64,000 bases of DNA from 2-02-FULL-55-14 sp964534125 (GTDB lineage Bacteria; Bacteroidota; Ignavibacteria; UBA10030). Numbering within the stretch: the stretch's first letter is position 1; each line of letters opens with the position of its first letter. The translations under genes were made by a program, and so were the position numbers. The notes under the pieces were generated by a model. The model saw only the letters and a program-made list of their open reading frames with translations, was not told where the DNA came from and did no database searches. Below, piece by piece: positions 23,918 through 31,582 of the stretch. Location of the stretch: positions 1 through 64,000 of the forward strand of contig CAZHOJ010000002.1 of the NCBI GenBank assembly GCA_964534125.1, read 5' to 3'.

Positions 23918-24841
23918 ATGTCGTCTCCATCAACACTCGGTCTGGCTCTCGGTTTCGCCTCCATCTGTCTCATTTGGGGCTCGACCTGGCTGGCAATGAA
24001 GGAGGGACTGGAGACAGTTCCCCCGTTCACTGCAGCCGTCCTGCGGTTCCTTCTGTCGATAGCTATCCTGTTCGCCCTTCTGTATCACCGGAAAGAGCGG
24101 CTCCCGCGTACCAAGCAGTACTGGCAGCTCGTTTCGGAGGCCGGGCTCCTCATGTATGGCCTCCCGTTCGCCCTGATCTATTGGGGCCAGTCGCAGATCC
24201 CATCCGGACTCTCATCGATCATGTTCGCTACGTATCCCTTGTTCATCGTCCTCGTCGGCCGTCTGCGGCTGGAGAACGAACGGCTGGATGTGACGAAGAT
24301 CTTCGGGGTCCTGCTTGGGTTCTTCGGTGTCTATATGATCTTCGCGGGGGAGCTCTCGTTCGATAGGTCGATCTCCCCATGGGGAATGGCTGCCATCGTC
24401 GTCAGCGCGGGCATGCAGGCCTTCGGCCTCATCACCATCAGAAAACGGGGCCAGGACGTCCATCCGATCGCCATCACGCTCGGCGGCCTCATCTTCGGCG
24501 CTGCCTTCCTCCTCATCCTGAGCCTTGCGTTCGAGTCCCTCGAAGGAGCAGTGTTCGACGCGACCGCGATCGGGTCTATCGCGTATCTTGCAGTCTTCGG
24601 CACCGTGACGACATTCATCACGTACTTCTGGCTCGTGAAACATGTCCATCCCGTCTTCCTGTCACTGACCGCATTTATCACTCCCATCGTGGCGCTGACC
24701 TTAGGCACTGCAGTTCGGGGAGAGCACATCAGCCCCGACCTGGTATTCGGGGCGACGCTGGTCCTGCTGGGTGTGCTGGCAACGAATGGAAGAGGGATCC
24801 TTGCCGCACTTCAGAAACAAGGCCTGTTCACGGGCGCGTGA
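23918..24841 (+). CDS. EamA/DMT-superfamily transporter
   Basis: 307 residues, ten probable membrane helices in two EamA repeats (about 5-140 and 155-295). The first repeat begins LALGFASICLIWGSTWLAMKEG, a typical EamA start, and the PFTAAVLRFLLS segment follows. The second repeat includes VVSAGMQAFGLITIRKRGQ and ends LVFGATLVLLGVLATNGRG. Members export metabolites such as amino acids or purines across the inner membrane; the substrate cannot be read. No operon partner: a repeat array follows. Confidence 0.9.
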   Translation: MSSPSTLGLALGFASICLIWGSTWLAMKEGLETVPPFTAAVLRFLLSIAILFALLYHRKERLPRTKQYWQLVSEAGLLMYGLPFALIYWGQSQIPSGLSSIMFATYPLFIVLVGRLRLENERLDVTKIFGVLLGFFGVYMIFAGELSFDRSISPWGMAAIVVSAGMQAFGLITIRKRGQDVHPIAITLGGLIFGAAFLLILSLAFESLEGAVFDATAIGSIAYLAVFGTVTTFITYFWLVKHVHPVFLSLTAFITPIVALTLGTAVRGEHISPDLVFGATLVLLGVLATNGRGILAALQKQGLFTGA

Positions 24842-24867
24842 AGCATGGGGAGGTGTATTCCCGCCCG

Positions 24868-25207
24868 GCAGTCCCGTTGCGAAACGACCCGGTTTGCATA
24901 ATGGGCTGATGATCTGGATCGACCGAGGGATTCGCAAGGAAAGTCTGCACCAGGTATTCCTCATATCCCGTCGCGAAGCAACGGTATGACCAAAGGGTCG
25001 ACCATTTGGATTGACCGAATGAATGGCAAGAAAGGTTTCCGCCAGGTAATTCTCAAATGCCGTCGCGAAGCGACGGAATGAACAAAGGGTCGACCGTGCA
25101 TGGTCAACCAAGGCAATCAGAAGGACAATATCCGCCGTCGCGAAGCGACGGGATGAACAAAGGGTCGACCGTGCATGGTCAACCAAGGCAATCAGAAGGA
25201 CAATATC
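24868..25207. repeat. Tandem array of double-hairpin units, cut by an assembly gap
   Basis: At least four units. Two older, diverged units of about 93-100 bp begin near 24868 and 24968 (CCCGTTGCGAAACG and CCCGTCGCGAAGCAACGG). Then two nearly identical 75-bp units begin at 25060 and 25135. Each unit starts with the hairpin CCGTCGC-GAA-GCGACGG and contains a second one, GGTCGACC-GTGCAT-GGTCAACC, then a tail AAGGCAATCAGAAGGACAA. There are no variable spacers, so this is not a CRISPR array. The array runs into a 100-N gap, which suggests that more copies were lost in assembly. Open frames here are repeats of 25 codons and are not taken as genes. Confidence 0.85.
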
Positions 25208-25307
25208 NNNNNNNNNNNNNNNNNNNNNNNNNNNNNNNNNNNNNNNNNNNNNNNNNNNNNNNNNNNNNNNNNNNNNNNNNNNNNNNNNNNNNNNNNNNNN
25301 NNNNNNN
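25208..25307. other. Assembly gap (100 N)
   Basis: Exactly 100 undetermined bases at the right edge of the tandem array. The sequence after it (GTCGAATATTTCTTGCCC) does not continue a repeat unit, so true length is unknown. Confidence 0.99.
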
Positions 25308-25389
25308 GTCGAATATTTCTTGCCCTGATTCTCCGGGGAAACAGAACTCCGTAGGAGTTCCACATTTCTCAACATTAGCTGATCTGATC

Positions 25390-25791
25390 ATGCTGAACCA
25401 TATCTCTCACGTCGGGATTGCAGTGAACGATCTCGAAGCCTCTGTCAAACTCTTCGCATCTCTCCTGGGCCGGGAACCCGAACACCGCGAAGAGGTCCCC
25501 GACCAGAAGGTGCTGACAGCCATGTTCGGGGGAGGGGAGGCCCACATCGAGCTCCTCCAGGCAACCACTCCCGATTCCGCTATCGCGAAATTCCTGGAGA
25601 AACGAGGCGAGGGAATCCACCATATTTCCTTCGATGTGGACGACATCCGCTCAGAGCTGGCACGACTCGATGCGGCCGGCTTTCAGCTCATCGACAAGGA
25701 GCCAAGGAAGGGCGCTGGCGGCTGCCTCGTGGCATTCCTGCACCCAAAATCCACGAACGGCGTCCTCATAGAACTCTCACAGCGTCTGTAG
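25390..25791 (+). CDS. mce: Methylmalonyl-CoA epimerase
   Basis: Vicinal-oxygen-chelate enzyme that interconverts (S)- and (R)-methylmalonyl-CoA in propionate metabolism. 133 residues from the ATG at 25390. Two beta-alpha-beta-beta-beta units: ISHVGIAVNDLEASVKLFASLLG with the first metal His, EAHIELLQATTPDS, GIHHISFDVDDI with the second His, and GVLIELSQ with the Glu ligand. GEGIHHISF is distinctive for this family rather than generic glyoxalases. uvrC follows after 10 bp. No mutase gene is in the window. Confidence 0.93.
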   Translation: MLNHISHVGIAVNDLEASVKLFASLLGREPEHREEVPDQKVLTAMFGGGEAHIELLQATTPDSAIAKFLEKRGEGIHHISFDVDDIRSELARLDAAGFQLIDKEPRKGAGGCLVAFLHPKSTNGVLIELSQRL

Positions 25792-25801
25792 GGATCATGT
25801 C

Positions 25802-27706
25802 GTGTGCCCTCAGGGTCCCCAACATACCGCCTCACAGGACCTGACGCTCGACGAGAAGCTCTCCTCACTCCCGACCAAACCCGGTGTGTACCAATTCAGG
25901 AATGCCGAGGGCAAGGTCCTCTATGTGGGTAAGGCTTCCAACCTCCGGTCCAGAGTCCGTCAATACTTTCAAAGATCCCGGGCATCGGACGGCCGCATCG
26001 ATGCGATGGTGGCCAAGGTCCGCGACCTCGAAGTGACGGTGACCACTTCGGAGGTCGAAGCGCTCATCCTCGAAGCCAACCTCATCAAGCAGTTCCGCCC
26101 GCGCTACAATGTCCTCCTGAAGGACGACAAATCCTTCCCCTACATCGTCGTCACGAACGAGCCGTATCCAAGGGTGTTCGTCACCCGTCGCCGGTATCCC
26201 GGGCATAAGTACTTTGGCCCGTACACCGACGTAAAGACGATGCGCTTTGCCCTCAGTGCAGTCCGAAAGGCGTTCATGGTCCGCTCATGCAATTTCGACA
26301 TGACGCCGGAATCTGTGGCAGCGGGGAAACATAAGGTCTGTCTCGACTATCACATCAGGAAGTGTGAAGGCCCATGCGAGGGGATCGTCAGCCAGGAACA
26401 CTACGCTCGGGGCATCGAAGGGGTGAAGAAGGTCCTGAGGGGGAAGACCTCCGATGTGATCGGCCTGTTCGAAGAAGAGATGCGGGAGCTTTCCGAAGCG
26501 CTGCGCTTTGAAGAAGCGGCCGTTATCCGCGACAGGATCCAGGCGCTCAGTGTCTATGCAGAGAAGCAGCGGGTCGTCGATACCAAAGAGGTAGACCGGG
26601 ACGTGATCGCGATCGCCGCGAAGGGGGACGACGCCTGCGCCGTCATATTCAAGGTGCGCGACGGAAAGGTCATTGGGAGCAGGCATATGTACATGTCCAG
26701 GGTCGAGGGAGTGGGGGAGGATGTGGCCCTGGAGCAGTTCATGGAGCGCCTGTATGGCGACGAGCAGGACATTCCCCCGAGCTTTCTGCTCTCTCATCCG
26801 CTTCCGGAAGGATCGCCGGTATCGGCCTGGCTGGAGGGCAAGACAGGCAGGCCAGTCGAGATCATCGTGCCGAAGGCGGGCGACAAGGCACAATTGATCG
26901 CGCTCGTAAGGAACAATGCGCAGTTCTGGCTCGATGAGCTCGAAGTCCAGCGTCTGAAGCGGGGAGAAGGCGTTCCCCATGCCGTTCAAATGCTTCAGAA
27001 GGACCTGCGGCTTCCACAGCCTCCTCGCCGCATCGAGTGCTTCGACAATTCGAACATCCAGGGGAGCGATCCGGTATCGTCGATGGTCGTTTTCGTGGAC
27101 GGGAAGCCGAAGAAGAGCGAATACCGCAAGTTCAGGATCCGAACGGTCGAGGGTCCCGATGATTTTGAGTCCATGAGAGAGGTCGTTGGCAGGAGATACA
27201 AACGGATTTCGGACGAGGGATCGGTGCGGCCCGATCTCATCGTGATCGACGGCGGGAAAGGGCAGCTTTCGAGTGCACGGACGATCCTGGAAGACCTGGG
27301 ATTGCAGGACATTCCCATCATCGGGCTTGCCAAGCGGCTCGAAGAGGTGTTCGTCCCCGGAGAGACTGAACCCGTGCTCCTGCCGAAGACATCCGCTTCC
27401 CTCAAACTGCTCCAGCGCCTTCGGGACGAAGCACACCGATTCGCGATCACCTACCATCGCACGGTTCGTTCAAAACGCATCCTTCAAACGGAGCTGGACC
27501 TCATCGACGGGATTGGAAAGAAGCGGGCGAAGGAACTGTTGGAAGTCTTTGGCTCAGTGCAGGGCGTGAAGTTCGCGACTGATGAACAGCTTATCGATAT
27601 CGTGGGTGAGAAGGTGACGGAGGCAATACGGGAGTACTTTGGTACAGCAGAGAATGAAACGACGCAGATCACTAAGATACAAGATAGCAAGAGACAAGGA
27701 GGATAG
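25802..27706 (+). CDS. uvrC: Excinuclease ABC subunit UvrC
   Basis: Makes both incisions in nucleotide excision repair. 634 residues. GIY-YIG domain at about 20-105 (GVYQFRNAEGKVLYVGKASNLRSRVRQYF); a cysteine-containing region CLDYHIRKCEGPCEG; the UVR motif FEEEMRELSEALRFEEAAVIRDRI (about 220-245); the RNase H-like nuclease half with CFDNSNIQGSDPVSSMVVF and LIVIDGGKGQL; and C-terminal HhH (LIDGIGKKRAKELL). The start is GTG 25802; the nearby ATG is in another frame. The last 15 residues (TTQITKIQDSKRQGG) come from ACAAGAT/ACAAGGA heptamer-like repeats and are not part of the family. Confidence 0.97.
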   Translation: MCPQGPQHTASQDLTLDEKLSSLPTKPGVYQFRNAEGKVLYVGKASNLRSRVRQYFQRSRASDGRIDAMVAKVRDLEVTVTTSEVEALILEANLIKQFRPRYNVLLKDDKSFPYIVVTNEPYPRVFVTRRRYPGHKYFGPYTDVKTMRFALSAVRKAFMVRSCNFDMTPESVAAGKHKVCLDYHIRKCEGPCEGIVSQEHYARGIEGVKKVLRGKTSDVIGLFEEEMRELSEALRFEEAAVIRDRIQALSVYAEKQRVVDTKEVDRDVIAIAAKGDDACAVIFKVRDGKVIGSRHMYMSRVEGVGEDVALEQFMERLYGDEQDIPPSFLLSHPLPEGSPVSAWLEGKTGRPVEIIVPKAGDKAQLIALVRNNAQFWLDELEVQRLKRGEGVPHAVQMLQKDLRLPQPPRRIECFDNSNIQGSDPVSSMVVFVDGKPKKSEYRKFRIRTVEGPDDFESMREVVGRRYKRISDEGSVRPDLIVIDGGKGQLSSARTILEDLGLQDIPIIGLAKRLEEVFVPGETEPVLLPKTSASLKLLQRLRDEAHRFAITYHRTVRSKRILQTELDLIDGIGKKRAKELLEVFGSVQGVKFATDEQLIDIVGEKVTEAIREYFGTAENETTQITKIQDSKRQGG

Positions 27707-27717
27707 AAGAAGGAAGA

Positions 27718-27725
27718 TATACTGA
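27718..27725 (+). promoter_or_regulatory. Conserved TATACTGAG box, likely -10 element
   Basis: Reads GATATACTGAGG, 76 nt before the four-helix-bundle start at 27794, and immediately after the uvrC stop. Confidence 0.5.
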
Positions 27726-27793
27726 GGAAGGATTTAGGTCTTGTTCATTTGGAACCCCGAGCATAGATTTGGGGAACAGAAGAGGGGGAGAAG

Positions 27794-28150
27794 ATGAGCA
27801 GGCCATTCGATCTCGTTGACCGCACGATCGCCTTTTCCAAAGATGTCATCCGATTGTCACAAAGCATCTCTCGTTCGGTCGACCATATTGATATTGTTCG
27901 ACAACTGATTCGGTCTTCGACGTCTGTAGGTGCAAATTATGTCGAGGCGAATGACGCGTTGGGCAAGCGGGATTTTATTATGAAGATCAAAACAGCTCGC
28001 CGCGAGGCAAATGAGGCTAAATACTGGCTTCAGATCATCACCTGTGATGAAACCGATGATGAGGCGAGGATAACACTCGTCGACGAGGCCGATCAGCTTG
28101 CCCGTATCCTCAGCGCTATTGCCGCGAAGGTCGAAAAAAGTCAGACCTAA
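27794..28150 (+). CDS. Four-helix-bundle protein (23S rRNA intervening-sequence family)
   Basis: 118 residues: PFDLVDRTIAFSKDVIRLSQ, then DIVRQLIRSSTSVGANYVEANDALGKRDFIMKIKTARREANEAKYWLQII, the signature of the S23 subgroup with SVGANY-x-EA and REANE-x-KYWL. More distant from the other three copies here, so it is probably an independent acquisition. The start follows GAAGAGGGGGAGAAG, another G-rich ribosome binding site. It sits alone between uvrC and lhgO. Function unknown. Confidence 0.92.
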   Translation: MSRPFDLVDRTIAFSKDVIRLSQSISRSVDHIDIVRQLIRSSTSVGANYVEANDALGKRDFIMKIKTARREANEAKYWLQIITCDETDDEARITLVDEADQLARILSAIAAKVEKSQT

Positions 28151-28230
28151 CTATTTCGAATTCGTCTTCTGATTCGATCTTCCCTGTATCTTGTGTCTTG
28201 TATCTTCATGACCCACAACATTTCATCCCC

Positions 28231-29421
28231 ATGACCTACTCCTGCCTCATTGTTGGCGGTGGCATTGTTGGCCTCGCGACCGCATATCGTTATCTCGAAT
28301 CGCACCCATCCCACAAGGTTCTCCTTCTCGAAAAAGAATCAGCCCTGGCCCGTCATCAGACGGGGAACAACAGCGGCGTGATCCATGCGGGGGGCTATTA
28401 CAGGCCGGGATCGTTCAAGGCACGCCTCGCAGTCGAAGGGGGGAGGCAGCTTGTCGAGTTCTGCAGGGACAATGATGTTCCGCATTCCATCTGTGGAAAG
28501 GTGATTGTGGCAACATCAGAAGAGGAACTCCCACGACTGGAGGGGCTTGCAGAGCGGGCAAAACAGAACGGCCTGGATGGCTGTCGCATCCTCGATGCCG
28601 GCGAACTACGGCGCCGGGAACCCGCAGCGAACGGGCTCAGGGCACTGTATGTACCGATGACGGGGATCATCGACTATGGTGTTGTCTCCGAGACCCTCGC
28701 CCGTCGGATCAGAGAACGGGGAGGAGAGATCCGGACATCGACAGCCGTAACAGCTATCCGTCAGCGGGAGAAGGAGGTTGTCGTCCGTGCCGGCGGCGAC
28801 GAGTATCGGACCGAGCGGGTCATCGCCTGTGCGGGGCTGCATGCAGACAGGGTCGCGGGAATGGACGGGGAAAAGCCTGATGTTCGCATCGTGCCGTTCA
28901 GGGGTGAATACTTCAAGGTAAGGGAGGACCGAAAGGACCTCGTGAAAGCTCTCATCTATCCCGTGCCGGACCCGCAGTTTCCCTTTCTGGGTGTCCATTT
29001 CACGAGGATGATAGACGGGGGACTGGAAGCGGGTCCCAATGCCGTCCTTGCCTTGAAACGTGAGGGATACAGTTGGGGGAGTATCTCAGTACGTGACTCA
29101 TGGGACACTTTGAGCTGGCCCGGATTTCGATCCCTCGCGAGAACGTACTGGAAGTTCGGCTTCGCCGAGTTCCGGCGATCGTTGAGCAAGCCCTTATTCG
29201 TCCGGGCCCTTCAAAAGCTTGTCCCCGACATTCAGGGATCCGACCTTGTGAAGGGAGGTGCTGGCGTCCGTGCACAGGCGTGCGACCGGGAGGGGAAACT
29301 CGTTGACGATTTCTTCTTCCTCCATAGGGGGCGTGTGCTGCATGTGCTCAACGCCCCATCGCCCGCAGCAACCGCATCCCTGGCCATCGGCTCCCATATT
29401 GTCAGAGAACTTGACGCATAA
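28231..29421 (+). CDS. lhgO: L-2-hydroxyglutarate oxidase/dehydrogenase
   Basis: FAD enzyme that oxidises L-2-hydroxyglutarate to 2-oxoglutarate, passing electrons to the membrane pool. 396 residues. The N-terminal FAD motif is LIVGGGIVGLATAYR; the LhgO hallmark HQTGNNSGVIHAGGYYRPGS follows at about 50-70. Further family stretches are PMTGIIDYG, RIVPFRGEYFK and the C-terminal LNAPSPAATASLAIGSHI. The ATG at 28231 starts the protein right at the FAD-binding strand; the upstream extension comes from repeat sequence (TATCTTG heptamers at about 28183-28206). Possibly monocistronic. Confidence 0.95.
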   Translation: MTYSCLIVGGGIVGLATAYRYLESHPSHKVLLLEKESALARHQTGNNSGVIHAGGYYRPGSFKARLAVEGGRQLVEFCRDNDVPHSICGKVIVATSEEELPRLEGLAERAKQNGLDGCRILDAGELRRREPAANGLRALYVPMTGIIDYGVVSETLARRIRERGGEIRTSTAVTAIRQREKEVVVRAGGDEYRTERVIACAGLHADRVAGMDGEKPDVRIVPFRGEYFKVREDRKDLVKALIYPVPDPQFPFLGVHFTRMIDGGLEAGPNAVLALKREGYSWGSISVRDSWDTLSWPGFRSLARTYWKFGFAEFRRSLSKPLFVRALQKLVPDIQGSDLVKGGAGVRAQACDREGKLVDDFFFLHRGRVLHVLNAPSPAATASLAIGSHIVRELDA

Positions 29422-29526
29422 TGCGCACTGGCGATAACTTTTTTCTCTTTCGGTTTCTGCGTATATTGAATGAACAAGCTTCATTACCGCTTGTTCGTCA
29501 GACGTTCTTCGTTCTTCCTTGGTATC

Positions 29527-29624
29527 GGGCGCTTAGCTCAGTCCGTCTCGCGGCGCAAGGCGCCGCGGACGAGATCTCATCACGCAAATGCGTGACGGAC
29601 TGGTTCAGAGCGTACGCCTCACAC
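29527..29624 (+). pseudogene. Remnant tRNA (probably Val) with a palindrome inserted in its D-loop
   Basis: GGGCGCTTAGCTCAG (29527-29541) is a normal tRNA 5' end through the D-stem. After a 58-bp insertion (29542-29599) the tRNA resumes with CTGGTTCAGAGCG, then TACGCCTCACAC, an anticodon arm that could present CAC. Beyond 29624 the T-arm and 3' acceptor strand are missing. The insertion begins TCCGTC and ends GACGGA, so with the flanking CAG/CTG it makes a 9-bp terminal inverted repeat; it holds inner hairpins including TCACGC-AAAT-GCGTGA. Removing it restores CTCAGCTGGTT, the D-loop sequence of the intact tRNA-Val 26 bp downstream. Confidence 0.65.
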
Positions 29625-29649
29625 CTGCCCGCCGGTTGTTAGAGTATTT

Positions 29650-29723
<74 letters not shown>

Positions 29724-29915
29724 CAGCCGCTATCCCGCGGAAGAGACAAGATACAAGACACAAGAGACGACAGGCGGTCCAGGAAGGTATGGCGGGGGAG
29801 CGATCTCCGCAATGTATCCTGTTGAATCTGTTGCGAGAGCGGCACGTTCCTTGTCTCTCAGAGAGTGAGATCTACCACATCTCACCTCTTACATCTTACT
29901 TCTCTCTCTTTTAAT

Positions 29916-29940
29916 CCTGTCCCGTGAGACAGGAAAGGAG
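29916..29940 (+). promoter_or_regulatory. Candidate PyrR-binding hairpin overlapping the start of a leader ORF
   Basis: CCTGTC-CCGTGA-GACAGG forms a 6-bp stem with a 6-nt loop and is followed at once by AAAGGAG. The loop region resembles the conserved GTCC-x-G-x-GAG of PyrR RNA-binding sites known upstream of pyr genes. Here the ribosome binding site AAAGGAG lies one base after the stem and 5 nt before ATG 29946, so bound PyrR could block translation of the leader ORF and, by coupling, of pyrR. No clear intrinsic terminator is seen between here and pyrR, which favours a translational over an attenuation mechanism. Confidence 0.6.
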
Positions 29941-29945
29941 CCCTC

Positions 29946-30089
29946 ATGACGCATCCAGCCCCCGGGGATCCCGGCCTTTCACAGGCTCCGTGCCCCCCGC
30001 TTCCATCATCTTCCTTTATGACGCACTCGTTGGGTCCGGTACGTTCGGTCCATCGCGTCAATTCCGCGAAGGGAGTTCTCCATGTCTGA
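29946..30089 (+). CDS. Short leader ORF upstream of pyrR (47 codons)
   Basis: ATG 29946 follows AAAGGAG by 5 nt and the frame stays open to TGA 30087-30089, overlapping the pyrR start at 30082 by 8 nt. The predicted peptide (MTHPAPGDPGLSQAPC...) is rich in Pro and Ser and has no recognisable domain, as expected for a regulatory leader peptide. The overlap suggests that ribosomes finishing this ORF deliver translation to pyrR. Expression is unproven; support comes from the ribosome binding site, the overlap and the upstream PyrR-site-like hairpin. Confidence 0.5.
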   Translation: MTHPAPGDPGLSQAPCPPLPSSSFMTHSLGPVRSVHRVNSAKGVLHV

Positions 30090-30633
30090 TCCAAAAGTTC
30101 TCGACTCCTCCGGCTTTCAGCGGACCATCAATCGGTTGGCGCACGAAGTCGTCGAGAAGAACAAGGGTGCCGAGGACCTGGCGATCGTCGGTATCCGCAC
30201 TCGCGGTGAATACATCGCCCGGCGCATTCTCAAGAAGGTAAGCGAGATAGAGGGACGTGACGTACCGCTCGGGATCCTCGATATCACGCTGTACCGCGAC
30301 GATTTGCGCGGACGGCTTGATCAGCCCCAGCTGCAGCGCACCGATATCCTGTTTGACGTCGTCGGGAAGTCGATCATTCTCATCGACGATGTCCTCTTCA
30401 CAGGCAGGACCATCCGTTCGGCCCTGAATGCGCTGATGGACCTCGGACGGCCTCGCTCGATCCAGCTGCTGGTCCTCGTCGACCGCGGACATCGTGAACT
30501 GCCGATCAAGGCGGATTATGTCGGAAAGAACATCCCTACCGGTCCGGACCAGGAGATAAAGGTCATGGTCGCCGAAGTGGACGGAGAGGACGCGGTTCTT
30601 GTCCTCGACGCGGCCAAAGGAGGTGCGGCATGA
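30082..30633 (+). CDS. pyrR: Pyrimidine regulator PyrR / uracil phosphoribosyltransferase
   Basis: RNA-binding repressor of pyrimidine genes that may also convert uracil and PRPP to UMP. 183 residues, family length. AIVGIRTRGEYIARRI near the N terminus, LDITLYRDDL (PyrR-specific stretch), and the PRPP loop ILIDDVLFTGRTIRSAL at about 94-110, then VLVDRGHRELPI, another PyrR mark. AAGGGAG precedes the start. First gene of pyrRBC; overlaps pyrB by 4 bp and is overlapped at its start by the leader ORF. Presumed autoregulation through the leader hairpin. Confidence 0.95.
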   Translation: MSDPKVLDSSGFQRTINRLAHEVVEKNKGAEDLAIVGIRTRGEYIARRILKKVSEIEGRDVPLGILDITLYRDDLRGRLDQPQLQRTDILFDVVGKSIILIDDVLFTGRTIRSALNALMDLGRPRSIQLLVLVDRGHRELPIKADYVGKNIPTGPDQEIKVMVAEVDGEDAVLVLDAAKGGAA

Positions 30634-31553
30634 AACTGAAGAGCAGGCATCTCCTGGGGCTCGAAGGTCTCACGAAGGAAGAGCTCACACTGATCCTCGA
30701 TACGGCAGACTCTTTCAAGGAGGTCATCAACCGGCCCATCAAAAAGGTCCCGCCCTTGCAGGGCAAGACCATCGTCAATCTTTTCTTCGAAAGCTCGACG
30801 CGCACCCGGATCTCGTTCGAACTGGCCGAGCGGCGGCTTTCGGCCGATGTGGTCTCGTTCACGCAATCCGGAAGCAGCGTATCGAAGGGCGAGACCCTGA
30901 AGGACACTGCACGGAACATCGAGGCCATGAAGATCGATATGGTCGTCATCAGGCACGCCTCGGCGGGAGCGCCGCATTTCCTCAGCAGGGTGGTCGATGC
31001 GAACGTTATCAACGCCGGAGACGGGCGGCACGAACACCCGACACAAGGCTTGCTCGACATGATGACCATGCGTGAACGCTTCGGGAAGCTCGAAGGCCTG
31101 CGCGTCTGCATCGTAGGTGATATCACGCATAGCCGGGTGGCCAGGTCGAACATCATCGGCCTGAGGACGATGGGTGCAAAGGTCTCGGTGTGTGGCCCGA
31201 CGACCCTCATCCCCCGTGAGATCGAGAAGATGGGTGTGGAGGTCTTCCATCATATCGACGATGTCATACCGAACGTCGACGTCCTGAATGTCCTCCGTAT
31301 CCAGCTGGAGAGGCAGGCAGCGGGGCTCTTCCCTTCGTTGCGGGAATACCACCGCTACTTCGGTTTGACGCGTGACAGGGTAGCAAAGGCCGGACGGCCG
31401 CTGAGCATCATGCATCCGGGTCCCATCAACAGGGACGTGGAACTGTCTGCCGACCTTGCCGACAGTGAACATTCGGTGATCCTGCAGCAGGTCACCAACG
31501 GCGTCGCGGTCCGCATGTCGGTCCTGTATCTCCTCGGAACAGCATCATCCTGA
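30630..31553 (+). CDS. pyrB: Aspartate carbamoyltransferase catalytic chain
   Basis: Joins carbamoyl phosphate and aspartate, the committed step of pyrimidine synthesis. 307 residues. Carbamoyl-phosphate site ESSTRTRISFE (S-x-RTR) at about 52-62; QSGSSVSKGETLKDT; RHASAGAPHF; HEHPTQGLLD; C-terminal MHPGPINRDVE. ATGA coupling with pyrR. No regulatory-chain pyrI gene follows, so this is probably the unregulated or PyrC-associated form; pyrC comes 29 bp later. Confidence 0.97.
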   Translation: MKLKSRHLLGLEGLTKEELTLILDTADSFKEVINRPIKKVPPLQGKTIVNLFFESSTRTRISFELAERRLSADVVSFTQSGSSVSKGETLKDTARNIEAMKIDMVVIRHASAGAPHFLSRVVDANVINAGDGRHEHPTQGLLDMMTMRERFGKLEGLRVCIVGDITHSRVARSNIIGLRTMGAKVSVCGPTTLIPREIEKMGVEVFHHIDDVIPNVDVLNVLRIQLERQAAGLFPSLREYHRYFGLTRDRVAKAGRPLSIMHPGPINRDVELSADLADSEHSVILQQVTNGVAVRMSVLYLLGTASS

Positions 31554-31582
31554 TCATCGCAGAGACTGGAAGGAAGACGAAC

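Noticed and set aside
24868..25207. Possible CRISPR array
   Set aside because: The repeats are contiguous with no variable spacers, units are 75-100 bp, and no cas genes are present.
24701..25375. Minus-strand open frame covering the tandem array
   Set aside because: It is open only because the repeat unit is 25 codons, and it spans the 100-N gap.
29422..29520. Small gene after lhgO
   Set aside because: The frame has no ribosome binding site, and its 3' part would run through the tRNA remnant and palindrome.
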